Positions 44,410 through 54,133 of a stretch of DNA of 64,000 nt are shown piece after piece. Positions within the stretch are counted from its first letter, which is position 1; every line of letters begins with the position of its first letter. The notes beneath the pieces are model-generated. The model had not been told where the DNA came from. It did no database searches and was given only the letters and a program-made list of their open reading frames with translations. The translations under genes and the position numbers were made by a program. The DNA is from Euleptes europaea (Eukaryota; Chordata; Lepidosauria; Squamata; Sphaerodactylidae), in the NCBI RefSeq assembly GCF_029931775.1, contig NC_079312.1, positions 14,143,821 to 14,207,820 of the forward strand. Direction: 5' to 3'.

Positions 44410-44800
44410 CCAAAAAGCCTCCATGGCAGCGGAAGGAAATGGCTTTACTGGGGCAGGGAGAAATGGCCGCTATGCAGATAGGACCAGGAAAATCTGAATT
44501 TTTCCACCCACACGGCAGCCATTCAAGCTTTGTAGTGCTCTTACCCCAACTTCGCAGCGAAGGAGGTTTGAGAAAGACTGGAGGCGGGGAAACCCCAGGA
44601 AACACATGAATGCATCACAATGCTGTGGGGAAGTGAGAAATAACACCAAACCTTGGCTATAACCCGTGTGGAAAGATTGACATCACAGAGGCCCAGAGGC
44701 CGGGAAACACCAGCTGCTTTTACGGTGCTTTGCAGGTCCGAAGGAGCCCCACACATATTACAGTGACAGGAAGTACATCCTGCACTTACCAAAAAAAACC
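44410..44800 (-). repeat. Inverted copy of the intronic repeat of units I-III
   Basis: On the minus strand it matches the block at 6710-6943 (catcacaatgctg, ccccaggaaac, 'gcggccatt' end). It shows that this block is a dispersed element. No protein. Confidence 0.5.
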
Positions 44801-45152
44801 CAGCCAATATCTCCTCAGTTAAAAAAAGGAGGGTGGGCAGTACCTGGATAAATGTATGATTTTAATTGTGTGTTTCATGGAATATATTCAGTGCTCGTAG
44901 AATGTTTTCTAAATTTTATTTTTTCCAAATTTATATCCCACCTTTCTGTCAGGTCGATGCCAGGAAGTTTATTGCAAGATACGGCAACATCTGGGTGAAG
45001 ACCTGGAAGCATATGGATGTTCCCGTCTCTGGGGAGGGGCCATGGTTCAGTGGTAGAGCATCTGCTTGGCATGCAGAGGGTGCCAGGATCAATCTCCGGC
45101 ATCGCCAGTGAAGGGAACCAGGCAAGTAGGTGATGTGAAAGACCTCTGCCTG

Positions 45153-45638
45153 TGTTAGGATCTGAAACTCACTTAATTAATCTGCTACCATTCAGGGCGA
45201 TGAATCTTGGTTTTGGCTTATTGATAATAAAGGTTAATCACACACAAAAATACCATAGAGTCGTTTTCTTAATCAAATCAATTCTTTACTAACTAATCTC
45301 AAGGGTAGGGTACATGGATTAAACAATAAACATCCTACATGTCTAAGTTCCCTAGACTTGCTAAACTCTTTTAGCAGTTACTACGCTTACTCACGAGTAG
45401 CCATTCTCACAGGGAGAATATGCTCCTCCATGCTTGCAGGTTGGTAACTTACAAGTAACTGGGATACAGTTTCTCTTTCAAACAAAGGATATACCAAAGC
45501 AGTAAAATGCAGATTACTTTGCCTACCTGACCATATGACATGGAAGCAATGGTGATCTGCTCTTCCTGACCATTTGGCTAATTAACCCTTTGACTGTCTG
45601 ACATGTAATGAATCTCGCTATCTAAGACCCAACAAACA
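45153..45638 (-). mobile_element. Solo LTR of an LTR retrotransposon (fossil)
   Basis: 486-bp block with TG...CA ends and a 5-bp target duplication GCCTG (45148-45152 and 45639-45643) inside a SINE. No internal coding part is present. The family (Gypsy-like or endogenous-retrovirus-like) cannot be told. The strand is a guess. Confidence 0.65.
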
Positions 45639-45677
45639 GCCTGAGACCCTGGAGAGCCGCTGCTGGTCTGAGTAGAC

Positions 45678-45962
45678 CAGTGGTTCCCAACCTGTTTTTG
45701 ACCAGGGACCACTAGGGCTTTTTTGTTCGGTGCAGGGACCCCAAGGTTCAAAATAAAAATTCCGAGAATTTGAAAGTAAACTTTAATCATAACTGTTAGT
45801 TAAACATTAAACTTAGAATAATATTTGAATATATATTTTTATAAAAGAGAACTTATAATTGAAAATATTAATTTATTATGGGTTTATAACTTTGTTTCGC
45901 GGACCTTAATTTAGTTCTCGCGGACCCCTGGGGGTCCACGGACCCCCGGTTGGGAACCAGTG
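45678..45962. mobile_element. 285-bp non-autonomous hAT with perfect TSD
   Basis: Ends CAGTGGTTCCCAACC and GGTTGGGAACCAGTG; exact 8-bp target duplication GAGTAGAC (45670-45677 and 45963-45970). Subterminal gaccccgg-type inverted sequence is typical of this widespread hAT MITE group. Confidence 0.92.
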
Positions 45963-46025
45963 GAGTAGACAACACTGACTTTGATGGACCAAGGGTCTGA
46001 TTCAGTATAAGGCAGCTTCATGTGT

Positions 46026-46682
46026 TCATGTGTCACGGAGACGGCACCTATGTGTGTACGCTTCCTCATGAGCTAACAATCCCATGGTGGTAGGGTTGTC
46101 TGTTGTCCAGACAACTTGCCTGGAGAAGAATGTCCTGTCCCTTTAATAGATGCGTAGCAATGGACAGTTGAAGCTTTTTCCTGGCCGGGAGGTAAATGCA
46201 CATCCCATTAAGCTCCTATCGGACCTTTTCTACGCTGTTTATTCATTTTGGACCCCGGGATTCCCCACCTTTCCCTGCCATCACCTTGGCACCTGGCATT
46301 CTGTTGTCACGGTTGCCCATAGTAACGGGGCCTGCAGCATTCCGGAAGCCCTCCAGCCATCACGGTTCCCTTCCCTTTGCCTGAGCTCAGGGCCGCCCTG
46401 GGCATCCTCTTAACTCAGCCCGTGGACGTGGACCGCCTTGCAAAGCATCGAGTTCGAGAGCGCTCAGGACCTGTCTCTGCTCAGCGAATCTGTGTTCATC
46501 AGGTTGCTGACACCCACCCCCAGCAGCAGCTCTGTGCCTTTTGACTGCCACAGGACAGGCAGAAATTCATCTGGTGAAGAGGACTGCCCGCCTGCTTGTA
46601 ATTATAATGCTTAGTACCACACGCACATATCTTCTCGCTGTTTCGGACGTTTTGATCCCATTGTTCCTTAAACGGTTGCGCA
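46026..46682. other. Intergenic, nothing recognised
   Basis: No repeat family, gene or RNA recognised on either strand. Confidence 0.4.
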
Positions 46683-46886
46683 TAGGGTTGCCAACCTCCG
46701 GGCACTAGCTGGAGATCTCCTGCTGTTACAACTGATCTCCAGCCGATTGAGATCAGTTCACCTGGAGAAAATGGCCGCTTTGGCTATTGGACTCTATGGC
46801 GTTGAAGTCCCTCCCCAAACCCTGCCCTCCTCAGGCTCCGCCCCAAAAACCTCCCACTGGTGGCGAAGAGGGTCCTGGCAACCCTA
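46683..46886 (+). mobile_element. TAGGGTTGCCA hAT MITE, 204 bp, 7/8 TSD
   Basis: Clean full copy; flanks GTTGCGCA (46675-46682) and GTTGCACA (46887-46894). A good reference copy for the family. Confidence 0.92.
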
Positions 46887-46904
46887 GTTGCACACATAAA
46901 TCTC

Positions 46905-47110
46905 TGTGTGTGTGTGTGTGTGTTAAGTGCCGTCAAGTCGCTTCCGACTCATGGCGACCCTATGAATGAAAGTCCTCCAAAATGTCCTATCTTTGACAGC
47001 CTTGCTCAGATCTTGCAAATTGAAGGCTGTGGCTTCCTTTATTGAGTCAATCCATCTCTTGTTGAGTCTTCCTCTTTTCCTGCTGCCCTCAACTTTTCCT
47101 ATCAATCTCT
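46905..47110 (-). mobile_element. Bov-B (RTE) LINE 3' end
   Basis: The minus strand encodes the RTE C-terminus GKVEGSRKRGRLNKRWIDSI ... FWRTFIHRVAMSRKRLDGT, uninterrupted from 47105 to 46923, then the 3' end 'gacttgacggcacttaa' and a CA-repeat tail (46906-46922). Confidence 0.9.
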
Positions 47111-47667
47111 ACTCTTCCATTTTAGCTTCACAACAACCCTGTGGAGCAGGGCAGGCTGACAAAGGAAGGTGTTGTGGCTTGATAGTAGAGCATCTGCTTT
47201 GGAGGCATCCCTGCTGAGCTCCCTCTCCTCCCCAAATCACCCTCCCCAGGCCCTTTCCCCCAAATCTCCAAGTTTCCCATGCCAGAGTGGCAATCCATGT
47301 AGTGGAACAGGGGCAGTTGATAACCTAAGTGTGTATACGCTGCACTTCACAATGATTTACACAACTCCCCCCCCCCTTTAGTGGTATTGCCCTAAGCTTC
47401 AAAGCAACCCTGTGAGCTACTGAGAAAGAAAGATCCTGATGATGGATCTCCCATGTCATGTCCGGTTTGATCCACAGTGATATGCAACTTAGTGAGTGAC
47501 TGTGGGCAAGTCAGTAGCTCTTCTCTTTCTCTCAGTCTAACCTACCTTATCAGATTGTTGTGAGACAAAAAGGGGAGATTAATGTATGCCAGCTTGAGCT
47601 CCTTGGAAGGCAAGCAGGGCACAAGTGTAAAAGGCAAAGAAATGAGATTATAATTAGTAATTATTAG
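47111..47667. other. Intergenic with decayed SINE sequence
   Basis: Partial MIR-like SINE around 47390-47600; a C run near 47366. No gene. Confidence 0.4.
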
Positions 47668-47889
47668 CTAGGGTTGCCAACCTCCAGGTGAGAGCTGGAG
47701 ATCTTCTGCTATTACAACTCATCTCCAGACTACAGAGACCAGTTCCCCTGGAGGAAATGGCGGCTTTGGAGGGCGGGGCTCTATGGCGTAACTCAGCTGA
47801 GGTCTCTCCTCTCCCTGAACTCTGCCCTCCCCAGGCTCCACACTCAAATCTCCAGGAATTCCCCCACCCCAGAGTTGGCAAACCTTATG
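47668..47889 (+). mobile_element. TAGGGTTGCCA-type hAT MITE
   Basis: Ends tagggttgccaacctccagg and gagttggcaaacctta; no target duplication remains. Confidence 0.8.
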
Positions 47890-47974
47890 TGATAAAGCAA
47901 GATTATAAAGACTAATTATAAGTGTGCGTGTATATATTATGAATAATTAGATTGTAAACATGATGATATACTGT

Positions 47975-48070
47975 AGGAAAGAGCAAGAGTCCGGCAGCAC
48001 CTTAAAGTAACAAAATTTCTGGCAGGGTATGAGCTTTCGTGAGCCGCAGCTCACTTCTGCAGATACAGCT
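47975..48070 (-). repeat. Repeat with hammerhead-like motif
   Basis: Single-arm copy of the 4573-4696 family. On the minus strand: GTAT, CTGCAGA (one substitution in the CTGAAGA core), stem II GTGAGC/GCTCAC, GAAA, GCTC|ATACC (48066-48026). Confidence 0.5.
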
Positions 48071-48533
48071 AGATTGCGAGGCCATCTATCCTTAAGTAGA
48101 GAGGAGTGAATTAGACACACAATAGCAATGTAAATGTCAAAAACAAGTAAATGGCATTAGCATGATTGGATTAGATACGATATGCCGAGGGGTAGTAAGC
48201 GTGGAGAAATTAGCATTGGTACTGAGACAGGAATCTCAGATCTCTATTAAGTCCAGAAGAATGCATTCTCTTGAGCTTTATTGTTAGTTGTAATTCAGCA
48301 GTCTCTTTCTAATCTCGCTTTGAAATCCCTTTGTAAGAGAACTGCTACTCTTTAATCTACTCTGCCTAGCTTGATGCCCTTTCTGTGCCTCCAAGCAACT
48401 GGCCATCTATTTTTTCCTCTTGATGCACAATTAGTTATTCCACCCTGGAAAAAACAACATCGGTCAGCCTTGGATAGTTTCAATAACTGCTGTTATCTTA
48501 CACAGGCCTTGTCCTTTTCCTGCCTGTTCTCCC

Positions 48534-48935
48534 TAGGGTTGCCAACCTCCAGGTAGTGGGGGAGAAAATAGACACCACTGTACTAGTATCGGGAGATTAG
48601 GAAGTCAGTACAGGAGCGAAAAACACATATAGGTGCAAAGACTGTTTATATGCTACTGTGTCTAATATAATACGCACTCATAAATACACAAAGTGAACCA
48701 CACATACAAATATACCATGCACAAACATACAGAACCATCTCAAGGATGGTGGTAACCAGGAACAGTTCAATTCAAAAGTGCAATGTCTCTCAAAGTATAC
48801 ACATCAATCTTCTGTATTCTGTATTCGTCTCATGCAGGTAAGTAAGCAGATATAACAGATATTTAATATTCAAGGAGGAATAGGCTCCACTCCAAAAACC
48901 CTGCACCACTGGCAAAGGGGGCCCTGGCAACCCTA
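48534..48935. mobile_element. hAT MITE with replaced core, perfect TSD
   Basis: Flanked by exact GTTCTCCC (48526-48533 and 48936-48943). Only about 25 bases of the left MITE end and about 50 of the right remain around 320 bases of AT-rich sequence, the same arrangement as 40671-41170. The insert is in Penelope-like style but no hammerhead core was found. Confidence 0.7.
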
Positions 48936-49196
48936 GTTCTCCCCCCATAGAAGCCAATTCCCCCCTCTGTCGCCTAAGTGTGGCTGAAAGGGTTAAAGGC
49001 ACTGAGCTCTTCTTTCCTAGAGAGACCCAAGCAGCTCAAAATGAGAACAGATGCAAAAAATAAATAACTAGCAAAGGACATCTTCCTGCTTCCTGTCCCC
49101 TCCCCTTTCCATCCTTCATGGGAACCCGACTTTTGGATTTCTTATCATTTTGCTTTATTTCCCCACCCAGGGAGCAACTTCAGGCTGGTCGCCGCA

Positions 49197-49209
49197 ATGC
49201 AAAGAGAGG
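49197..49209 (+). CDS. Gene B exon 1 (start codon exon)
   Basis: ATG CAA AGA GAG G followed by donor GTGAGT. Phase 1, joining to AG CAC ATG GAA at 51290 to give MQREEHMEIKMEK. The surrounding sequence is CpG-containing and promoter-like. An internal Met in exon 2 (MEIKMEK) is an alternative start. Support comes mainly from the parallel with gene A. Confidence 0.55.
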
Positions 49210-49519
49210 GTGAGTGTCCCGCAAAGAATAGGCGCTTTTCCAGGAAGGGAGCGAGAGGGGAGGTGGGCAGCCCTGCAGAGAGGAGAGAGCAGGGTTGCAA
49301 AAGAGAGGGGACCCCCAGGGTTCGCTCTGGATTTGTTTGGGGGTGGGGGATCCGATGGCTTTCCTCCGGCATGGAAGCACAGGTAGCTTCCAAACACGCC
49401 GCCGGGCAAATGCACTCAACGCTCACATGAAAGCAGGAGGTTGCCGGCTCGGACTCTTGTCGTTGCCTTCGATCGTTTTGGTTGGATCGTTTCCAGTTCC
49501 AGATGTAAGGTTGCACAGA

Positions 49520-49639
49520 CTTCTATCTTTTTAAATAAAATTTTATTATATTTATAATAAGAAAAAACACAACAAATTATAAAAAACAAAGAAAACAATA
49601 ACATAAAAAATACAAAAAGAGCACTTATACATCATTCAA
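49520..49639 (-). mobile_element. Short L1-like 3' insertion with 13-bp TSD
   Basis: Exact AAGGTTGCACAGA copies flank it (49507-49519 and 49640-49652). A T-rich left side with 'tttattt' is an A tail and AATAAA on the minus strand. Confidence 0.65.
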
Positions 49640-49712
49640 AAGGTTGCACAGATTTCCACCAGTTCCCCCCTCAGGGCTTGGAAGAGCACCCCCCCCGGGT
49701 GCTGATATTCTA

Positions 49713-49925
49713 GGGTTGCCAGCCTCCAGGTGGTGGATGGAGATCTGCTGGAATTATAACTGCTCTCCAGGCTACAGATATCAGTTCCCCTGGAGAAAAT
49801 GGCTTTTTTGGAAGGGGGACTCAGTGGTGTTATACCCTGCTGAGGTTCCTCCCCTCCTCGAACCCTGCTATCTCCGGGCTTCAGCCCCCAAATCTCCAGG
49901 AATTTCCCAACCCAGTGTGGGCAAT
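49713..49925 (+). mobile_element. TAGGGTTGCCA-type hAT MITE
   Basis: Left end tagggttgccagcctccagg; the right end is decayed (gtgtgggcaatg). In gene B intron 1. Confidence 0.72.
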
Positions 49926-50757
49926 GTTGGCCATTTACGCTTTGGAGGTTTTGCTTTGGATTTCCCATCCGAGTTCTCAAAACTCTGCATGGGTTTTTGT
50001 GGTTGTTGTTGAGTTTTGGGAATTTGGATTGGGAAAATGCGTCTAGAGAGAGGCAGATCCAAGACAAAAACTCCCATGTGTAAATGGCCATTATGTATCT
50101 TTAAATACCCCCCCCCACACACACACACAAGCCCTGTCCAGTTCTGTAACCCTAAAGCTGCTGCATGTTTTTTTCAGTGTCTTTGCTATTTGAGAGGGGT
50201 TTGTTTTTCCTATTTTGTACTGGGCCTTGAGTCTCAGTGAGGAAGGGGGGGGGGCTATAACTCTCCAGGGAGGTGTGCCTAGCCCCCTCACTTTCCATCT
50301 ACAGGAGGCAGTTGAAGACCCTTTTGTTTAGGGTGGCATTTGGTTAAGTTTATTCACACTCCTGAATTGTGATTTTAAATCTTGGTGCTGATGTTTTGAG
50401 TGTATTTTATTTCATGTGTTTTATCTATGCTGTAAGCCACCTTAAACTCCGCATGAAAGAAAGGCAGCTAGTAAATGTGTTAAATAAATATAAACAAACA
50501 GAATAATAATGAATGGTACCAGTAGGACAGTCTTGCCACTGCTGACTGGCATTGGCTCTCCAGAGTGTTTTCCCCAACACAGTCTGCTTGAGATCATTCA
50601 ACTGGAGAGACCAGATATTGAACCTGGGAGCTTCTGCTGTTGAGCCCCAGCTTCTCCCCAAATTTTCAAAGTAAACCAAAAGCAGATTTGATTGTGGAAA
50701 ATGCAGGTGTAAAAGATTCATAGCTTTCAGTATAGCCCTTCCAGCCACACTTGACCT
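49926..50757. other. Gene B intron 1, old SINE, otherwise unassigned
   Basis: A decayed tRNA-Ala-like SINE on the minus strand lies at about 50515-50658. A CA run is at about 50113-50127 and a G run near 50245. No gene. Confidence 0.4.
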
Positions 50758-51090
50758 TGAACACATGAGGCTGCCTTATACTGAATCAGACCCTTGGTCC
50801 ATCAAAGTCAGTATTGGTTCTTGTGAGTTATCTGGGCTGTGTGACCGTGGTCTTGGTATTTTCTTTCCTGACATTTCGCCAGCAGCTGTGGCAGGCATCT
50901 TCAGAGGAGTAACACTGAAGGACAGTGTCAGTATTGCTTACTCAGACCAGCAGCGACTCTCCAAGGTCTCAGGCAGAGGTCTTTCAAGTCACCTACTTGC
51001 CTGGTCCCTTTAACTGGAGATGCCAGGGATTGAACCTGGGACCTTCTGCATGCCAAGCAGAAGCTCTACAAACTGAGCCATATCCCCCCC
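50758..51090 (-). repeat. tRNA-Ala-like SINE with 110-bp hammerhead insert
   Basis: Ordinary SINE copy interrupted at 50817-50926; the SINE sequence GTCAGTATTG is duplicated on both sides of the insert (50807-50816 and 50927-50936). Confidence 0.85.
50817..50926 (-). ncRNA. Candidate hammerhead ribozyme in a 110-bp mobile insert
   Basis: On the minus strand: CCT, CTGAAGA, hairpin GCCTGC/GCTGGC with loop cacagct, GAAA, TGTC|AGG. All core positions of the hammerhead consensus are present, and CCT before the core can pair with AGG after the predicted cut. The same sequence forms the arms of the Penelope-like element at 20212-20803, where both cores carry a substitution. Activity is inferred, not shown. 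Confidence 0.6.
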
Positions 51091-51289
51091 TCCTCTAATC
51101 TTTGTTTCTTATTGGTAGAAGGGAAACCCTGAAAAGGGAGGTGGGGAATTTAGATTGATGATCAAAGTACTAATCAGTTGGCTTGATGATCTGACTAACT
51201 TTTTCCTGGGGGGGGAATCAGTACCTTGCCCTTCTTCTGTTACCTTTCAAAGAGGAGAGGCAAAATATTGTTTGTGCTGTCGTTTACAG

Positions 51290-52005
51290 AGCACATGGAA
51301 ATAAAGATGGAAAAGCTGGATTCTGATGGACCCCCAAAAGGGGCTAGAGACCCTACTGATCCTCCACTAGAAACTGGCAGGGAGGTCCTGAACGAGATGG
51401 CTCCAAAGCCAATTAAGCAGGAACCTGAGGAAGGGCCGCAGCTCCGGTGGGAGGCCCAGTGGCAGGAGTTCCTTAAGACGGTGGAGTCCCCTAACTCGGG
51501 ACGGCAGCGCCCACAGTTGCCTCAGCCACCATCATGGGAGGATACAAAGTCTTTTCAGGCCTTCTTCAGGGGAGCTGCGAATATCAGCCGGCAGCCTAGA
51601 GGACAGCTTGAGACGGAGACTCTTTCGGGTCTCCACAGAGGACCCTGCAAGGCCCTGGAAAGCCCGGATCCCCCCGTGACAGTGAAAGAAGAGAGGTTGG
51701 ATGAGGAGGGTGTAGACCCGGAGGTGAGCTGCCGGCGCTTCAGGCGCTTCTGCTACTGGGAGGCCGAAGGTCCCCGAGATGTTTGCCGGCAGCTCCGAGG
51801 ACTCTGCTGTCAGTGGCTGGAGCTGGAGAGACGCACCAAGGAGGAGATCCTGGACCTGCTGGTGTTGGAACAGTTCCTGAGCATCCTGCCGGGGGAAATG
51901 CAGACCTGGGTGCAGGAAGGAGGGCCCAGGAGCTGCCTCCAGGCGGTGACCCTGGCCGAGGCGTTCCTGCGAAGGCTGGAGGAGGCAGAGAGACAAGGAG
52001 GGCAG
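51290..52005 (+). CDS. Gene B exon 2: SCAN domain
   Basis: Acceptor ctgtcgtttacag, donor CAG/GTGAGC; phase 1 in, phase 0 out. Acidic N-terminus with IKQEPEEGPQ and RWEAQWQEFLKTVESP. SCAN is at about residues 151-235 ([16 protein letters not shown] ... LEQFLSILPGEMQTWV ... CLQAVTLAEAFLRRLEE). The coding sequence is GC-rich compared with its intron. The predicted protein is 582 aa from 49197-49209, 51290-52005, 53014-53140 and 59288-60180. A dimerising nuclear zinc-finger protein by family. Confidence 0.9.
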
Positions 52006-52184
52006 GTGAGCGCGTTGCCATTTGGGAAGTCAATGGGGATGGGGCTGTGACTCAGTAGCATGGCATCTGCCTTGTGCGCCCCAAGTTCACTCCCTGGCAC
52101 CCTCTTGGCCTGATCTCCTGGACATCTGCTGGCAGTTGGCCTAAAATGACAGCAAGCGAGATGGATTAATAGTCTGACTATTCA

Positions 52185-52465
52185 TGGTGTAGTGGTTAAG
52201 AGTGGTGGACTCTAATCTGGTTTGATTCCCTGCTCCTCCACATGAGTGGCGGACTCTGATCTGGTGAGCTGGGTTGGTTTCCCCACTCCTCCACACGAAG
52301 CCAGCTGGGTGACGTAGGGCCAGTCACAGTCCTCTCCGAACTCTCTCAATCCCACCTATCTCACAAGGTGTCTGTTGTGGGGAGAGGAAGGGAAGGTAAT
52401 TGTAGGCCGGTTTGAGACTCCTTAAAAGCAGAGAAAATCGGAGTATAAAAACCAACTCTTCTTCT
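52185..52465 (+). repeat. tRNA-derived SINE with CTTCTT tail
   Basis: Head 'atggtgtagtggttaagag', B-box-like region, tail 'ataaaaaccaactcttcttct'. In gene B intron 2. Confidence 0.85.
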
Positions 52466-52487
52466 AAGACTAAGGCAGCTTTCTATG

Positions 52488-52697
52488 GTCACATGAAGCT
52501 GCCTTATACTGAATCAGATGATCAGACTATCAAAGTGAGTATTATCTGCTCAGACCGGCAGCAGCTCTCCAGGGTCTCAGGCTGAGGTCTTTCACATCAC
52601 CTACTTGCCTGGTCCCTTTAACTGGAGATGCCAGGGATCGAACCTGGGGCCTTCTACATGCCAAGCAGATGGGTCTACCACTGAGCCACAGCCCCTC
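52488..52697 (-). repeat. tRNA-Ala-like SINE
   Basis: Full copy: 'acatgaagctgccttatactg' to 'actgagccacagcccc'. Confidence 0.88.
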
Positions 52698-53013
52698 TAC
52701 CTGATTTCTTGATTCATAACTGTCTCTGTGGGATAATGCATCCTGTGGCAGGGAAAGACATGGAACCTCCATGTTCAGGAGCAGTGTACCGCTGCTGGGA
52801 ACCAACAATCTGGGAAAGGCCTTTTTGCCCTGTCATCAGACTATTGTTGGAAACAGAGTGCCGGACTGGAGAGATCTTCATTCTGAATCCCGCAAGGTAC
52901 TCTTGAATGAAATCTTGAATGAAATTACTGCTTTCTCTGCTACACAGAGGGGTCAGGCATTTGTCTTCCGTGTCCTGTTATGACATTTCCCTGCCTCTGT
53001 TCTCCGGTTTCAG

Positions 53014-53140
53014 GAGCTGGAGCCTTTTGAGGAGGTGATTGTTCATTCACCCAAGGAAGAGCAGGATCCGTCGGATACCGAGGAGATGCAGCTCTCTCGG
53101 GAGGCAAAGCAGGAGGGTGAGGAAGGTACCAGTGTGTTTG
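53014..53140 (+). CDS. Gene B exon 3: linker exon
   Basis: 127-bp exon, acceptor ctccggtttcag, donor TTTG/GTAAGT, phase 0 to phase 1. Encodes a strongly acidic peptide (ELEPFEEVIVHSPKEEQDPS ... TSVFG). Identical length and phases to the unit I and III linker exons, pointing to a shared ancestral gene structure. Confidence 0.82.
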
Positions 53141-54133
53141 GTAAGTGTCTGTAGGGTGAGACTGGGCAACTGGAAGAAATGCAAAAGACACTGGATGGTT
53201 TCCTGAGCTTGTGGGCATTTTGTTCAGGCATGAACTTTCAGCTCCTCTGTCCATTATTTGTTGAAAATTCTTGGAGAATAGGTGAAGTGCCAGAAGATTG
53301 GAGGCAGGCAAATGTTGTCCTCAGCTTCAAGAAGGGGAAAAAGGAGAATCCGGGTAACTACAGACCCATCAGCTTGACATCTATACCTTGAAAAGTTTTA
53401 GAACAAATCATCAAACAGTCAGTCCTTGAGCATTTAGAAAGGATGGCTGTGATTACTAAGAGCCAGCACAAGTTCCTCAAGAACAAGTCATCTTCTGGCC
53501 ATCTTCTGGTCACTAGGGGTGTGGAGGCGGGAGGTAGTTGTGAATTTCCTGCATTGAGCAGGGGGTTGGACTTGATGGCCCTGGTGGTCCCTTCCAACTC
53601 TATGATTCTAAGTCATGTCAGACTAGCCTTATCTCCTTTTTTAAGAGAGTTACTATTTTGTTGGGTCAGGGGAATTACTTCATTAAGGCTTTTGATGAGG
53701 CTCCACATGATATTCTTGTTGACAAGTTGGTAAAATGTGGTTTTGATCTTATTACTGGTTCTATGGAAAAAAACGCACATGAAAAAATCCCACATGACAA
53801 TTGCGCACAGAAAAACCCCCACGGTCATAAATGCACACAAGAAGAAAGCCCACACGGAAGAAAGCCCACACGGAAAAATACTCAAAGAAGAAAAATTTCC
53901 GTATTCACAATATGTTTGGAAGAGAACATCTTATTTGTTTAAAATGATGAGTACCTTTCCTTTTAATTACCACTCTAATTGAATTTCAAAGAAACTAAAT
54001 CTCCCAGCAACCCTGCTGGACTTCCTCTTTCCAGAGGGGCGGAGGAGAAAATCAGTCTGTGGGACTAGGCTGGAGCAGGCCGGCAGGAGGTACAGGTTGA
54101 GGAATAGAAACAGGCCTGTGGAAAACTAGAAAA

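Larger units (their letters stand above)
45035..46025 (+). repeat. Full tRNA-Ala-like SINE split by two insertions
   Basis: The complete SINE (head ggggccatggttcagtggt, A and B boxes; tail ggcagcttcatgtgttcatg) is interrupted first by a solo LTR (45153-45638) and then by a hAT MITE (45678-45962). Removing both gives an ordinary SINE of about 210 bp. Confidence 0.9.

Noticed and set aside
45035-45110. tRNA-Ala gene
   Set aside because: A and B boxes belong to a SINE head followed by the SINE body and tail, repeated many times in the window.
46923-47105. Small host gene on the minus strand
   Set aside because: Matches the conserved C-terminus of Bov-B reverse transcriptase.
49145-49534. Overlapping open frames on both strands near gene B exon 1
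   Set aside because: GC-rich first-exon region; only the 13-bp coding exon with matching splice phase is supported.
53241-53400. Extra exon of gene B after the linker exon
   Set aside because: The coding signal is CR1 reverse transcriptase, and the donor at 53140 already joins in phase to 59288.
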